DNA from: a virus
Direction: 5' to 3' (one strand)
DNA: 41,597 nucleotides
IMG/VR virus record: IMGVR_UViG_3300005264_000076
Location: 1 to 41,597 of that record
Under the pieces are notes generated by a model. It had not been told where the DNA came from and searched no databases. It was given only the letters and a program-made list of their open reading frames with translations. The first letter of the stretch is position 1, and each line of letters begins with the position of its first letter. Of the stretch, positions 17,695 to 26,603 are shown piece after piece. A program made the translations under genes and the position numbers.

Positions 17695-17877
17695 ATGGAA
17701 AACTACATAGTCAATATCAAACTAGATGAATTTTATGGATCGAAAAAAGAAATACAAACAGCACTACGAAGTGTTGCAGATCGCTTGGACGATCACGCTG
17801 GACTGGCTGATTTGGGTATCTATGATACCAATGGTAACTATCGTGGCGGAGCGTCACTCGTAACGGAGGCAGAGTGA
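17695..17877 (+). CDS. Small early protein, hypothetical
   Basis: This 60-residue protein (MENYIVNIKLDEFYGSKKEI...) is preceded by a good RBS (TGGAGGAAACACA). It is the first gene of the early operon and overlaps the next gene (TGATG). Sequence pattern suggests a small alpha/beta fold, with no recognised family and no membrane segment. First position in the early operon suggests a host take-over or regulatory role, but this is only position-based. Confidence 0.7.
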   Translation: MENYIVNIKLDEFYGSKKEIQTALRSVADRLDDHAGLADLGIYDTNGNYRGGASLVTEAE

Positions 17878-18161
17878 TGACTCAACCAACAAAAATCAGG
17901 CTCAAAGAAATTAAAAAAAATATCAGCAAAATGGATGAGATCCATAAATACATGCTGTTAGGTCGGCTGCAGGACGACTGTAAGTATTGTATCGAGAATG
18001 CCAGCACCAACCACCTTTGGGCTGGTGCCGGTAAGGTCGAAGAGCAAATCGAGTATATGTTCACAATTTACAAAAGCTTCGGGCTTTTTGATAAACCGAA
18101 ATGGATCAAAAAAAGAACAATAAAAAAATACAATAGAGAACTATTGAAAATTAGGAGCTAA
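17877..18161 (+). CDS. Stand-alone LPD11-like protein
   Basis: This protein is 94 residues from the ATG at 17877; a GTG three bases earlier is possible, but GGAGG is better spaced for the ATG. The core LLGRLQDDCKYCI, NHLWAG, EQIEYMFTIYKSF and KPKWI matches, from memory, the LPD11 domain (large polyvalent protein-associated domain 11) of mobile-element proteins. Here the domain makes up the whole protein. Its biochemical function is not established. The stop of the previous gene overlaps this start. Confidence 0.65.
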   Translation: MTQPTKIRLKEIKKNISKMDEIHKYMLLGRLQDDCKYCIENASTNHLWAGAGKVEEQIEYMFTIYKSFGLFDKPKWIKKRTIKKYNRELLKIRS

Positions 18162-18166
18162 GAAAA

Positions 18167-18655
18167 ATGACACAATCAAAAATAAAAAAATTAAAATTGC
18201 AATGCGAACCAATTAAAAAAATTACAAACTATCAGGCACTAAGGGCTACACAGGAGCAGTTAATAAACAAGTTTCCTATAGCTTTCACATTTGCACGAAC
18301 CAAAGAAGAAGCACTCAAAGACTTACAAAAAAAAATACCCCTAACAGATCCGGCGGATGAATATTGTTCTATTGGATGCGGTGGAATTATCAGATCGTCT
18401 GATGTTGCTGAATGGAATCACCTGACAGAAACCTGCGATCAGGAGCTAACGGAGTTTCTATCTGATCCAGAAAATTTCACCGAGGCTCTAAAATGCGAAC
18501 TGTCTAACCATGAATATCAGTTTGCAGAAGATCCAGAACCGGCATTGTCAGCTCTAGGGCTAGACCTTAACACAATGAACGCAGACGACAAAAAAATGGT
18601 TGTGCGAGTGTGTCAGGACTACATGCAAGACTGTATTAAAAATGATTGGTTCTAG
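18167..18655 (+). CDS. Conserved phage hypothetical protein
   Basis: This 162-residue protein has an order I recognise from unnamed phage families that travel with LPD11-like genes: NKFPIAFTFARTKEEAL, then IGCGGIIRSSD, then ALKCELSNHEYQF followed by ALSALGLD. It has several Cys residues but no clear zinc pattern. The RBS region is AGGAGCTAAGAAAA. Function unknown. Confidence 0.65.
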   Translation: MTQSKIKKLKLQCEPIKKITNYQALRATQEQLINKFPIAFTFARTKEEALKDLQKKIPLTDPADEYCSIGCGGIIRSSDVAEWNHLTETCDQELTEFLSDPENFTEALKCELSNHEYQFAEDPEPALSALGLDLNTMNADDKKMVVRVCQDYMQDCIKNDWF

Positions 18656-18656
18656 T

Positions 18657-18896
18657 ATGAAAACTACAGCAATTATTGTTATCGGATGCCTTGCGATCAC
18701 TTCCAGCGTGCTAATGCTGGAGGGGATCAATAACACTTATCAACCGGAAAAATTGGAGCTGGTAAAATCTGAATATCACTACTTATTAGACTTAGTAAAA
18801 GCAGACGCAGACTATCACGATAGCGAAGGCGACACGATCAAAGCAGATGAAATTTATAAAATCCACCGGAAAATAAAAAAGGAGTTAACAAAATGA
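18657..18896 (+). CDS. Small single-pass membrane protein
   Basis: This is a 79-residue protein starting at the ATG at 18657, two bases after the previous stop; a longer in-frame start at 18600 lies inside the upstream gene and is less likely. Residues 4-22 (TAIIVIGCLAITSSVLMLE) form a membrane anchor or signal; the rest is soluble, charged and helical, ending KIKKELTK. It overlaps the next gene by four bases. Role unknown. Confidence 0.6.
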   Translation: MKTTAIIVIGCLAITSSVLMLEGINNTYQPEKLELVKSEYHYLLDLVKADADYHDSEGDTIKADEIYKIHRKIKKELTK

Positions 18897-19231
18897 AAAA
18901 ATACACACGATCAGATTATAATCACATCTCAATCACTGGATCGCTCACAGATCAGTCGCAAAAACATATAGGAAATGTTGAAGAAAACGGCAGAACTAAA
19001 ACCTCATTTATTATCAGAGTAGAACGACCGCAGGAGCTAAAATCAGCTCAACCATATTATGACTATATTAATTGTGTGGCATGGGCTGGGCTGGCTGATT
19101 TTATATTCGACCAACGCAGGGGATCAATAGTAAAAGTAGACGGAATGTTAACGCTACATAGCCACCTAATTGATGGTGAAAAAAAATGGATCACCGAAAT
19201 CGTAGCGGATAATATCGAGCTGATCAGATGA
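18893..19231 (+). CDS. SSB-like OB-fold protein 1
   Basis: This 112-residue protein shows a single-stranded-DNA-binding-protein layout: SITGSLT near the N-terminus, TSFIIRVERP, YINCVAWAGLADFIFD (about 59-74), then IVKVDGMLTLHS and KKWITEIVADNIELIR. This is the bacterial SSB OB fold without the long C-terminal tail. It probably coats ssDNA during replication or recombination. It starts inside the previous stop (ATGA). A second OB-fold gene follows two genes later. Confidence 0.7.
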   Translation: MKKYTRSDYNHISITGSLTDQSQKHIGNVEENGRTKTSFIIRVERPQELKSAQPYYDYINCVAWAGLADFIFDQRRGSIVKVDGMLTLHSHLIDGEKKWITEIVADNIELIR

Positions 19232-19280
19232 AAATTAAACTCAAAAATTGATCCGACCAATACAGAAAGTGAGAAATAAA

Positions 19281-19439
19281 ATGGCAGTCATGGAATTAGT
19301 AAACGGTAAAATGATAGGCGATGTATTTTACCAAAGCGGATTGAGTATTTTATTAGATTATGAGGAAGACAAGATCGGGACGTATGAGAGAAACTCACAA
19401 GGCGAAATTGACGCAAAATATATAGAGCTTGGAGAATAA
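19281..19439 (+). CDS. Small hypothetical protein
   Basis: This protein is 52 residues from the ATG at 19281, with GTGAG upstream; an earlier in-frame ATG at 19248 has no RBS. Contains MAVMELVNGKMIGDVFYQSG and an acidic C-terminal half. Family unknown. It is closely packed with the DUF6876-like gene (four bases apart). Confidence 0.5.
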   Translation: MAVMELVNGKMIGDVFYQSGLSILLDYEEDKIGTYERNSQGEIDAKYIELGE

Positions 19440-19442
19440 AAA

Positions 19443-19811
19443 ATGACAAAAGAACACGCAGAAAAAAAACAACAGATTGAGAAAATTTTAGCACACGCAA
19501 CGGGGAGCGAAACGTTGCACCGTTACACGCTAAGCTATGGTGTAACAGATGGGATTAAAGCTCTTTGCGAGGTCGCAGGCTGTTACTGGCTAATAGATTT
19601 GATAATAAGTCATCAGGTGAAGGCTAGCGTCAAAGCTGAAAGCTTTCAAACTTGGGAGCTAACAGTGGCGAACGATAGAGGGGTGGCACAGGCTACGGAT
19701 GGGAATAATCGGATCATAGCAACGCAAAAAATACCCTATACCGACTTCCCACTAGATAAGATCAAATTATATTTGATCAACAAAACAATCTTACTACCGA
19801 GCGAGTATTAG
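19443..19811 (+). CDS. DUF6876-like protein
   Basis: This 122-residue protein has the order I associate with DUF6876: HRYTLSYGVTDGIKALCEVA, CYWLIDLIISHQV, FQTWELTV, then IPYTDFPLDKIKLYLINKTI and the terminal LPSEY. The family is found in phages and some bacteria and has no established function. Start has a modest upstream GGAGAATAAAA. It lies in the early operon between OB-fold genes. Confidence 0.7.
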   Translation: MTKEHAEKKQQIEKILAHATGSETLHRYTLSYGVTDGIKALCEVAGCYWLIDLIISHQVKASVKAESFQTWELTVANDRGVAQATDGNNRIIATQKIPYTDFPLDKIKLYLINKTILLPSEY

Positions 19812-19824
19812 AAAGGGCGAGAAA

Positions 19825-20133
19825 ATGGAACAGATAAAAATAAACGGTGTAATCGATGATGTTGCTAAGATCCACGAGGTAAACGACAGGATCAAAACAG
19901 TTGGAGGACTACGTATCGAGACACAACAAGAAAACAGCAAGGGCGAAATTACAACGCTTAGAACAATGTTATCAATGGTGCAATGGGGTGCTGGTGCTGA
20001 CCTATTACAATTTGTAGCAGGTGATAAGGTAACCGTAACCGGTACGGTAGGTTGGAAAACAACAATAATCGAGGGGGAGCAACGACTCCTTACCACAATT
20101 TTAGTAACCGAAATAACGGAGGGCTGGGAATAA
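19825..20133 (+). CDS. OB-fold protein 2 (SSB-like)
   Basis: This 102-residue protein has a second OB-fold-like sequence: INGVIDDVAKI, RTMLSMVQWG, GDKVTVTGTVGW and RLLTTILVTEIT. The VTVTG strand followed by a basic loop and a final VTEI strand parallels SSB and PriB-like proteins. It may bind ssDNA together with the gene at 18893-19231. RBS is AGGGCGAGAAA. The stop overlaps the next gene (TAATG). Confidence 0.55.
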   Translation: MEQIKINGVIDDVAKIHEVNDRIKTVGGLRIETQQENSKGEITTLRTMLSMVQWGAGADLLQFVAGDKVTVTGTVGWKTTIIEGEQRLLTTILVTEITEGWE

Positions 20134-20273
20134 TGCAAAAATATATAATCACAATCGAGGACATGGAAATTACAGCTGAATCGGACGAACTGGCTATGTA
20201 TAAAGCTAAACAACGTATGAAAGATGGCAACTATCAATTATGGATCGCAGACATTGAAGAAGGGGGTGAATAA
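20133..20273 (+). CDS. Small acidic hypothetical protein
   Basis: This is a 46-residue protein with ATG at 20133 inside the previous stop codon, and a clear GGAGGG upstream. An earlier in-frame start at 20052 lies within the OB-fold gene and is not needed. The sequence MQKYIITIEDMEITAESDEL and onward resembles the short beta-alpha-beta early proteins of phages; no function recognised. The stop overlaps the next start. Confidence 0.55.
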   Translation: MQKYIITIEDMEITAESDELAMYKAKQRMKDGNYQLWIADIEEGGE

Positions 20274-20587
20274 TGACCGAAAAATGGTTTTTTACATTTA
20301 TGACCAAACAAACATTATTAAAAAATAAAATAATAATTTTTGAAGGTGATATTTGTGAAACCAGAAACGAAATGGTGAAAAATTTTGGTGCAAAATGGGC
20401 TTTCCAATACGAAATTGAAAAGTTGGGCAACGTTTTAGAATCTTATCAACACATATCAGAAATTCAAATATGCCACGCTTGTGACACGAAAGGGGGAGAA
20501 AACATACACGATATTCATGATGTTATTCGTGAAGATAAAAATAAATGGATCTGTAGAGATTGTGAAACAAAAAAAGAAAGTGAGTAA
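20273..20587 (+). CDS. Hypothetical protein with zinc-ribbon-like Cys pairs
   Basis: This 104-residue protein has two Cys pairs in its C-terminal half: CHAC (about residue 66) and CRDC (about 96), which could bind one zinc ion. The N-terminal half is hydrophobic and basic (FFTFMTKQTLLKNKIIIFEG). The start lies in the TAATG overlap with the previous gene, with GGGGG upstream. No family recognised; nucleic-acid or protein binding is plausible. Confidence 0.6.
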   Translation: MTEKWFFTFMTKQTLLKNKIIIFEGDICETRNEMVKNFGAKWAFQYEIEKLGNVLESYQHISEIQICHACDTKGGENIHDIHDVIREDKNKWICRDCETKKESE

Positions 20588-20592
20588 AAAAA

Positions 20593-20973
20593 ATGGCAAA
20601 AATTAAAATAAACGCAGAAAGAGAAATCAACAAAGTAGCGGACTTTATCGTAAAAAATTGCTGGTTTAACAGAGGCTTTTTGAATGATAAAGGTGGAATT
20701 AAAATCTATGCGGCAGATAAATATGTAAGTATGGAAAACGCAGGGCTTGAGATTAACAGGACGTCAGCTGGAACAATTAATATTTCACAAAAAAACTATA
20801 CCGGTGAACCGTTCACAATTGAGAACGTGCTGGAACTACTGCTAGAAATCAAAACGGTTTTTGTTGCAGAAATGAAAAAACCCCGTCCGGATCTGATCGA
20901 GATAAAACAATCAGAAATTAAATCATTACAAAATGATATTAAAAAAATTAAGGAGCTAGGCAATGCGAAATAG
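20593..20973 (+). CDS. Hypothetical early protein
   Basis: This is a 126-residue protein. The N-terminal part has beta character (IKIYAADKYVSM, TINISQKNY), and the last 40 residues form a Lys/Glu-rich helix. No catalytic motif or membrane segment. Overlaps the next gene by 11 bases. It has no recognised family. Confidence 0.6.
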   Translation: MAKIKINAEREINKVADFIVKNCWFNRGFLNDKGGIKIYAADKYVSMENAGLEINRTSAGTINISQKNYTGEPFTIENVLELLLEIKTVFVAEMKKPRPDLIEIKQSEIKSLQNDIKKIKELGNAK

Positions 20974-21253
20974 AATAGATATAGCGGTTAACAATGCACG
21001 ATTAGAAAGTTTTAGCGTCTGTTCGCTAAGTAATAAAAAAATACCAGATATAGGTGCAACACTAGGGCTATATGCAGGTGAGAAAAAAATATCTGAATTC
21101 AGAATAACAACGAACAGTTGGGACGATAACAAATTTATTGCACCAATCAAACTCCATGAATCAATTGTTAAAATTGCAATAGAACTGGAAGTTATAGCGA
21201 CACAATTATGTAATAGCGAAATGGCACAATTGCCAGCACCGAAAGAAGGTTAA
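20963..21253 (+). CDS. Hypothetical early protein
   Basis: This is a 96-residue protein (MRNRIDIAVNNARLESFSVC...). The start overlaps the preceding gene, with AAGGAGC about ten bases upstream, which is a good RBS. The sequence suggests a mixed fold with a central HESIVKIAIELEVIA helix. Nothing recognised. Confidence 0.6.
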   Translation: MRNRIDIAVNNARLESFSVCSLSNKKIPDIGATLGLYAGEKKISEFRITTNSWDDNKFIAPIKLHESIVKIAIELEVIATQLCNSEMAQLPAPKEG

Positions 21254-21255
21254 AA

Positions 21256-21450
21256 ATGACAAAAACTAATCTAATATACAAAATTTATGAGTTGATCGAG
21301 ACAGAAGAGGGCAATCAGGATAAGTTTTCCGAGAAAATTATCAATAAATATAAAAAAACCACCACGTCCAATAAGGCGATTATAGATGATATTTTTATTG
21401 ATCTGTGTGGTTATTCACTAGAAACACTTATAAACGGTGAGGAGGACTAG
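21256..21450 (+). CDS. Small hypothetical protein
   Basis: This is a 64-residue, mainly helical, charged protein (LIYKIYELIETEEGNQDKFS). The ATG follows the preceding stop by two bases, with GAAGG upstream. No family recognised. It is followed immediately by the zinc-finger peptide gene. Confidence 0.5.
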   Translation: MTKTNLIYKIYELIETEEGNQDKFSEKIINKYKKTTTSNKAIIDDIFIDLCGYSLETLINGEED

Positions 21451-21453
21451 ATT

Positions 21454-21567
21454 ATGGGAGACTTCGCAGATATGGCTTTAAGCGGTGATTTTTGTCAGGT
21501 ATGTGGTGAGTTTTTGGGTGATGGCTGGGGATTCCCTGTCACCTGTGATGATTGTAAGGAGGATTAA
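21454..21567 (+). CDS. 37-residue zinc-finger peptide
   Basis: This is a short gene with a strong RBS (GAGGAGG, nine bases before ATG). The product carries FCQVCGEFLGDGWGFPVTCD followed by DC, that is a Cys-x2-Cys...Cys-x2-Cys zinc knuckle with a Gly/aromatic loop. Such tiny zinc proteins are common in phage early operons; their roles are mostly unknown. It fills the gap between neighbours exactly, and its end contains the GGAGG RBS of the next gene. Confidence 0.65.
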   Translation: MGDFADMALSGDFCQVCGEFLGDGWGFPVTCDDCKED

Positions 21568-21570
21568 ACT

Positions 21571-21948
21571 ATGAAAGTAAAAGGTAAAATAATAAAAATA
21601 AACCACCTATCAAGAGGTAGGGTGGAGTTACTTATTCAACCAGATAAAGGGACGGTTGTCAGCGTTCGCACTAGTAAACAAACCGAAGGATTAGCGGAGG
21701 TTATTAAAGAGCTTATAAACGTGGGTAAATATGTAGTAGCTGTTTATCTTAACGATACATTCGTTAATCTAATTCAAGACCTGCAAATTGTCGAGTTCAA
21801 GGCTTGTTCAAGTGAATCGGGATGTATTATAGGGGTTCAGCAGGATGAATCGCTTGGTACCGTTTATGCATTTGAAAACGAGGCTCTAGGGGAGTTAGAA
21901 TTAGAGTTTAAGTTTTGTCCGAGTTGTGGAGCAAAATTAAATGTCTAA
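21571..21948 (+). CDS. Hypothetical protein with C-terminal zinc ribbon
   Basis: This is a 125-residue protein. The N-terminal half is beta-rich (KGKIIKINHLSRGRVELLIQ). The C-terminal half has Cys residues at KACSSESGC and a CPSCGAKL knuckle near the end, which together may bind zinc. RBS is AAGGAGG. It overlaps the next gene by eight bases. No family recognised. Confidence 0.6.
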   Translation: MKVKGKIIKINHLSRGRVELLIQPDKGTVVSVRTSKQTEGLAEVIKELINVGKYVVAVYLNDTFVNLIQDLQIVEFKACSSESGCIIGVQQDESLGTVYAFENEALGELELEFKFCPSCGAKLNV

Positions 21949-22288
21949 AAAAAAACGTAACTATGCAACCAAAACCGAAATCAAAACTAGAAAGAGATAT
22001 ATATCTCAATTGGTAGCTGAAAAGGAATACCGAAAAGATAAAACTAAGATCCTTGTCGATAACAATCTAGTAGCTATCTTAGAAAGTGGGCGGTTTGGTA
22101 AAAACAAAATCGATTCATCAAGAGAGGTCGCTAGGATCCTAAAGGGGGACAAACTTATTAGATTAAACATGTCACAACTGAAACAAATAATCCCCGAAAT
22201 CGATAACAAGGTAATCAAACAGCTGTTAAGTATTATCGTTGAATCAGACGTGACAAGGATTGTATCAAAATCAGCATGGATTAAATAA
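21941..22288 (+). CDS. Basic hypothetical protein
   Basis: This is a 115-residue, strongly basic protein, beginning MSKKKRNYATKTEIKTRKRY. It has helical segments (REVARILKGDKLIRLNMSQL) and could bind nucleic acid. It is the last gene of the first early operon block; a promoter follows 10 bases after its stop. No named family recognised. Confidence 0.55.
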   Translation: MSKKKRNYATKTEIKTRKRYISQLVAEKEYRKDKTKILVDNNLVAILESGRFGKNKIDSSREVARILKGDKLIRLNMSQLKQIIPEIDNKVIKQLLSIIVESDVTRIVSKSAWIK

Positions 22289-22297
22289 CTTATCGTT

Positions 22298-22326
22298 TCG
22301 ACAATTGTCACAACAGTGTGTATACT
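22298..22326 (+). promoter_or_regulatory. Sigma70-type promoter for replication genes
   Basis: TCGACA (22298-22303), a 17-base spacer and TATACT (22321-22326) match the sigma70 consensus at five of six positions in each box. It lies in the only gap before the nuclease gene and would start transcripts near 22333, about 45 bases before the ATG. Confidence 0.7.
22300..22314 (+). promoter_or_regulatory. Palindromic operator-like site, copy 2 of shared motif
   Basis: The 10-base perfect palindrome GACAATTGTC (22300-22309) overlaps the -35 box and spacer of the promoter. CAATTGTCACAAC (22302-22314) is identical to a 13-base sequence in the divergent control region. Its location over the -35 element is where a repressor would block RNA polymerase. 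Confidence 0.5.
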
Positions 22327-22379
22327 ATGACTAGTGCGGTTAGTAATAATCGACACCAAAAAGAGAAGGAGAAGTGGAT

Positions 22380-23330
22380 ATGGCAAAAGGTGCTTATGTA
22401 TCAAAAAAGACCCATCAAGTAACATTATATGACGACCGTTATTATAATGTTGGTGGCAAGAAAACCGAATGGACGGATGAAATAACGGGTGAAAAACACG
22501 TTGAAATTGAGGGGGGTAAATATTTCCCATCAGTAACAACAGTATTATCTCTCAAGGCTCCAAATTCAGCACTCAAGCAGTGGATGTTAGGGCTGGGATT
22601 AAACTATCCTGCTGTGATGGAAGATTTAGCCGAAAAGGGTACGAAAGTACATGATCTGTGTGAACGGATCCTAAAAGGTGAAGTTGTTCGATATGAAAAA
22701 GGTATGGAACATGATGGAGTGTGGAAAAAAGTTTGTAGGTTCCATGATTTTTGTCTCAAAATGAATCCTGAACCAGTTTTTATTGAAGGCACAATTTATT
22801 CAATGAAAAATGAATATGCCGGAACACTCGATAATATTTGCTGGATTAATACTCATGAAAATAAAAAAAGAGTTAAGTTAAATGATAAGGGGAAAGCTCT
22901 ATCACCAAAACAACTAGATCCAGATGAAAATGGTAATGATGTTTGGATTGAAGATCCAAAAAACGAACGTGTACTTGCAATTATTGATATTAAATCAGGT
23001 AAGACAATGGGGCTTAACTATGAATATCAGTTAGCTAGTTACTGGTCAGCGGTAGCGGAAATGCTCGTAGACAAGGAAATTGATATACCAGCAGTGCCAA
23101 CAGTGGGTTACATCTTATTGTTGGGTGTAGAGACAACGAAGGGTTGGAGATTGTGTCAGGTAAAAGAGCCAAAGGCTAAAATGGACATCTTCAAATCAAT
23201 ATTATCTATTTGGCATGCAGAAAATGAATCTTATGCCGATAAGAAAAAACAGTTTCCATCAGTTATTGATTGGCAACCGAAAGGAGCAAATCCGGATCAG
23301 GTAGAGCCGGCAGAAGAAGAAAAGAAATAA
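22380..23330 (+). CDS. RecB/Cas4-type PD-(D/E)XK exonuclease
   Basis: This protein is 316 residues from the ATG at 22380, which has AAGGAG eight bases upstream; a GTG at 22374 is too close to that RBS. The nuclease core shows KVHDLCERIL (His91), FIEGTIYS (Glu136), YAGTLDNI (Asp151), IIDIKSGK (Asp203, Lys205) and YQLASYW (Gln217), the order of the RecB/Cas4-like family. Likely role is DNA end processing in recombination or host DNA breakdown. The acidic tail ends PAEEEKK. It pairs with the SSB-like protein encoded 50 bases downstream. Confidence 0.8.
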   Translation: MAKGAYVSKKTHQVTLYDDRYYNVGGKKTEWTDEITGEKHVEIEGGKYFPSVTTVLSLKAPNSALKQWMLGLGLNYPAVMEDLAEKGTKVHDLCERILKGEVVRYEKGMEHDGVWKKVCRFHDFCLKMNPEPVFIEGTIYSMKNEYAGTLDNICWINTHENKKRVKLNDKGKALSPKQLDPDENGNDVWIEDPKNERVLAIIDIKSGKTMGLNYEYQLASYWSAVAEMLVDKEIDIPAVPTVGYILLLGVETTKGWRLCQVKEPKAKMDIFKSILSIWHAENESYADKKKQFPSVIDWQPKGANPDQVEPAEEEKK

Positions 23331-23382
23331 ACCAGAAAACGCTAAGAGTTAATATAACCAAAAGCAAGAAAGGGAAATAAAA

Positions 23383-23886
23383 ATGGCAATACCATTAAGA
23401 AAAGGAAAAGAAGGAAGTTTTGAACAGGCACCGGCAGGAACTTATAATGCTTTATGCATTGGAGTTGCAGACTTAGGGATGCAAGAAACTAAGTACGGTA
23501 TTAAACATGAACTGTTATTAGTTTTTGAAATTGATGAGGAAACCAAAGACGGTAAGCGGTTTCAAATTACCAAAAAAGTCACTAATGTAATGGGAGATAG
23601 GTCAAACCTTGTTACTATCATCAAAGGTCTTGGAATGGATCCAGTTGAAGGGTTTGATATTGAAGAGGTTGCAGGTAAACCTTGTATGGCTGCTATCGTT
23701 CACAATCAGGTGGGTGATAAAACATACGTTAATATCGATAGTGTTTCGGCACTACCTAAAGGAATGGAGCCACTAACTCAGGAAACTGAAATGGAAGGTG
23801 TTCAAAAATTGGTAGATCATTTTGTTAACAAACAGGTTGTTAATAATGAAGTTACTGAAAAAGATATTAAAGATGCTCCGTTCTAA
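23383..23886 (+). CDS. Phage ssDNA-binding-like protein
   Basis: This 167-residue protein has PAGTYNALCIGVADLGMQET, then YGIKHELLLVFEIDEETKDG, which I recognise from a conserved phage family next to RecB-type nucleases and thought to bind ssDNA. The C-terminus ends KDIKDAPF, like the acidic DxPF tip by which SSBs recruit partner proteins. RBS is AAAGGG. A terminator follows the gene. Function is inferred from context and the tip. Confidence 0.65.
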   Translation: MAIPLRKGKEGSFEQAPAGTYNALCIGVADLGMQETKYGIKHELLLVFEIDEETKDGKRFQITKKVTNVMGDRSNLVTIIKGLGMDPVEGFDIEEVAGKPCMAAIVHNQVGDKTYVNIDSVSALPKGMEPLTQETEMEGVQKLVDHFVNKQVVNNEVTEKDIKDAPF

Positions 23887-23902
23887 ACAGAGTTAAATTA
23901 AG

Positions 23903-23934
23903 GGGTAGCCTCCATACTGGGCTACCCTTTTTTT
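23903..23934 (+). terminator. Rho-independent terminator
   Basis: GGGTAGCC (23903-23910) pairs with GGCTACCC (23920-23927) around a nine-base loop, followed by seven T. It lies 17 bases after the stop of the SSB-like gene and ends that transcription unit on the plus strand. Confidence 0.9.
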
Positions 23935-23949
23935 AGGGGAAACCAAATT

Positions 23950-24096
23950 ATGTTAAATTACATAAAAATCAAAAAAAAGAATAAATTGAACAAAAAACGT
24001 ATTAGAAATTTTATAAAAAACAAACCTATTAATTTACTAATTATGGGTGGATCTTTACGAAAGGTGAAACATGACTTTATCAGCCGACCAAATTAG
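23950..24096 (+). CDS. Possible small basic peptide
   Basis: This is a 48-codon frame beginning MLNYIKIKKKNKLNKK, very rich in Lys, Asn and Ile. GGGGA lies about 11 bases upstream of the ATG, but it overlaps the terminator tail, and the frame ends 26 bases into the next gene. AT-rich composition could create this frame by chance. A weak TTGAAC...TTATAA promoter-like pair (23986-24016) lies inside it, which would fit a leader rather than a gene. Confidence 0.25.
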   Translation: MLNYIKIKKKNKLNKKRIRNFIKNKPINLLIMGGSLRKVKHDFISRPN

Positions 24097-24406
24097 ACAT
24101 TTTTTTGCAATCATAGGTACTAAACAAGGTAGGCGGATATTCCGTATTATCTCTACTGAAAAGAGTGGTGCTTATATGAGCGAGATCCAAAATAGATCTA
24201 AGTTCAAAACTTGGAAAACTAATTTTTGGGTACAAAAATTAGTGGAAACTGGAATTGTTAAAAAAACAAAAATCACCGAAGATAATGGATTCACTCCGTT
24301 AGTTTACAATATTAATTTAGAAAATTTACAAATAATCAAAGACCATTGGAGAGACAACTATGCAAATATCAATCGACAAGTTAAACCATCACTTAAAATT
24401 CGCTAA
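24071..24406 (+). CDS. Winged-helix DNA-binding protein
   Basis: This 111-residue protein shows a winged helix-turn-helix pattern: GRRIFRIISTEKSGAYMSEI, then a recognition-helix-like NFWVQKLVETGIVKKTKIT and a beta wing (TPLVYNINLENLQ). MarR- and ArsR-type regulators share this plan. Position after a terminator at the start of the helicase block makes it a candidate regulator of the shared operator sites. The RBS is CGAAAGGTG. Target sites are not shown by the sequence. Confidence 0.6.
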   Translation: MTLSADQIRHFFAIIGTKQGRRIFRIISTEKSGAYMSEIQNRSKFKTWKTNFWVQKLVETGIVKKTKITEDNGFTPLVYNINLENLQIIKDHWRDNYANINRQVKPSLKIR

Positions 24407-24507
24407 GTTTCAGGTACAAAATAAAAAGGGTAGGGCTAAATTCGCTTGGCAAATTAAAGTGGCTGACTATCAAGAATCATTAAAAATACTTAAAGGAGTA
24501 CAAGCTC

Positions 24508-26232
<1,725 letters not shown>

Positions 26233-26240
26233 TAAAAAAT

Positions 26241-26506
26241 AGTAGATTACATAAATCGATCAATCAACATGGTGCTTCGGCCGCTGACCATCGAACAAAT
26301 TTGCTCTTTTTGCAATCTAGCAAAAAAATAAAATCGAGTAGATTGTAAAAAAGGCAAATTATAACCATGGGTCGGGGCTTGGTATACCATGTGGATGGAC
26401 GAAAAAGGTGGGTAGATTGTAAAAAAGTGAAAAAATGACTTAGCTCTACTAGGTTTTCATAAATGTTTGTGGATACACCTTTATTGGTCAAAAATGTAAT
26501 CTACTG
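26241..26506. repeat. Iteron-like cluster, candidate replication origin
   Basis: The 371-base gap between the helicase and primase-helicase genes has no supported gene. It contains five copies of a 14-base element with core TAGATT: plus strand at 26242, 26338 and 26412, minus strand at 26307-26320 and 26491-26504. Two are GTAGATTGTAAAAA exactly, and the outer two form perfect 12-base inverted repeats (AGTAGATTACAT). Two small GC-rich patches and palindromes CCATGG and GGTATACC lie between. Iterons beside the replication initiator gene are typical of origins, so an origin is inferred. Confidence 0.6.
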
Positions 26507-26538
26507 ATAAATAAGTTGCTAAAAGTATAATTTTAGGA

Positions 26539-26567
26539 TTGACGCTGGTATTTTTAATCAGTAAACT
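26539..26567 (+). promoter_or_regulatory. Promoter before primase-helicase gene
   Basis: TTGACG (26539-26544), a 17-base spacer and TAAACT (26562-26567) resemble a sigma70 promoter (five and four of six matches). The gene starts 37 bases after the -10 box with AAGGAG as RBS. It lies just to the right of the iterons. Confidence 0.6.
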
Positions 26568-26603
26568 TAAATAATATCAAAGGTATTTTAAGGAGAAAAA
26601 CAC

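Noticed and set aside
18600-18656. Longer start for the small membrane protein
   Set aside because: It would place 19 extra residues inside the previous gene and hide the membrane anchor; the ATG at 18657 directly follows the upstream stop.
22006-22539. A 177-codon minus-strand frame over the replication promoter
   Set aside because: It overlaps two plus-strand genes and a good promoter, with no RBS and a shadow-like composition.
26264-26491. A 75-codon minus-strand frame across the iteron gap
   Set aside because: It has no RBS, runs opposite to the operon, and is a by-product of the repeated TTTACAATCTA elements.
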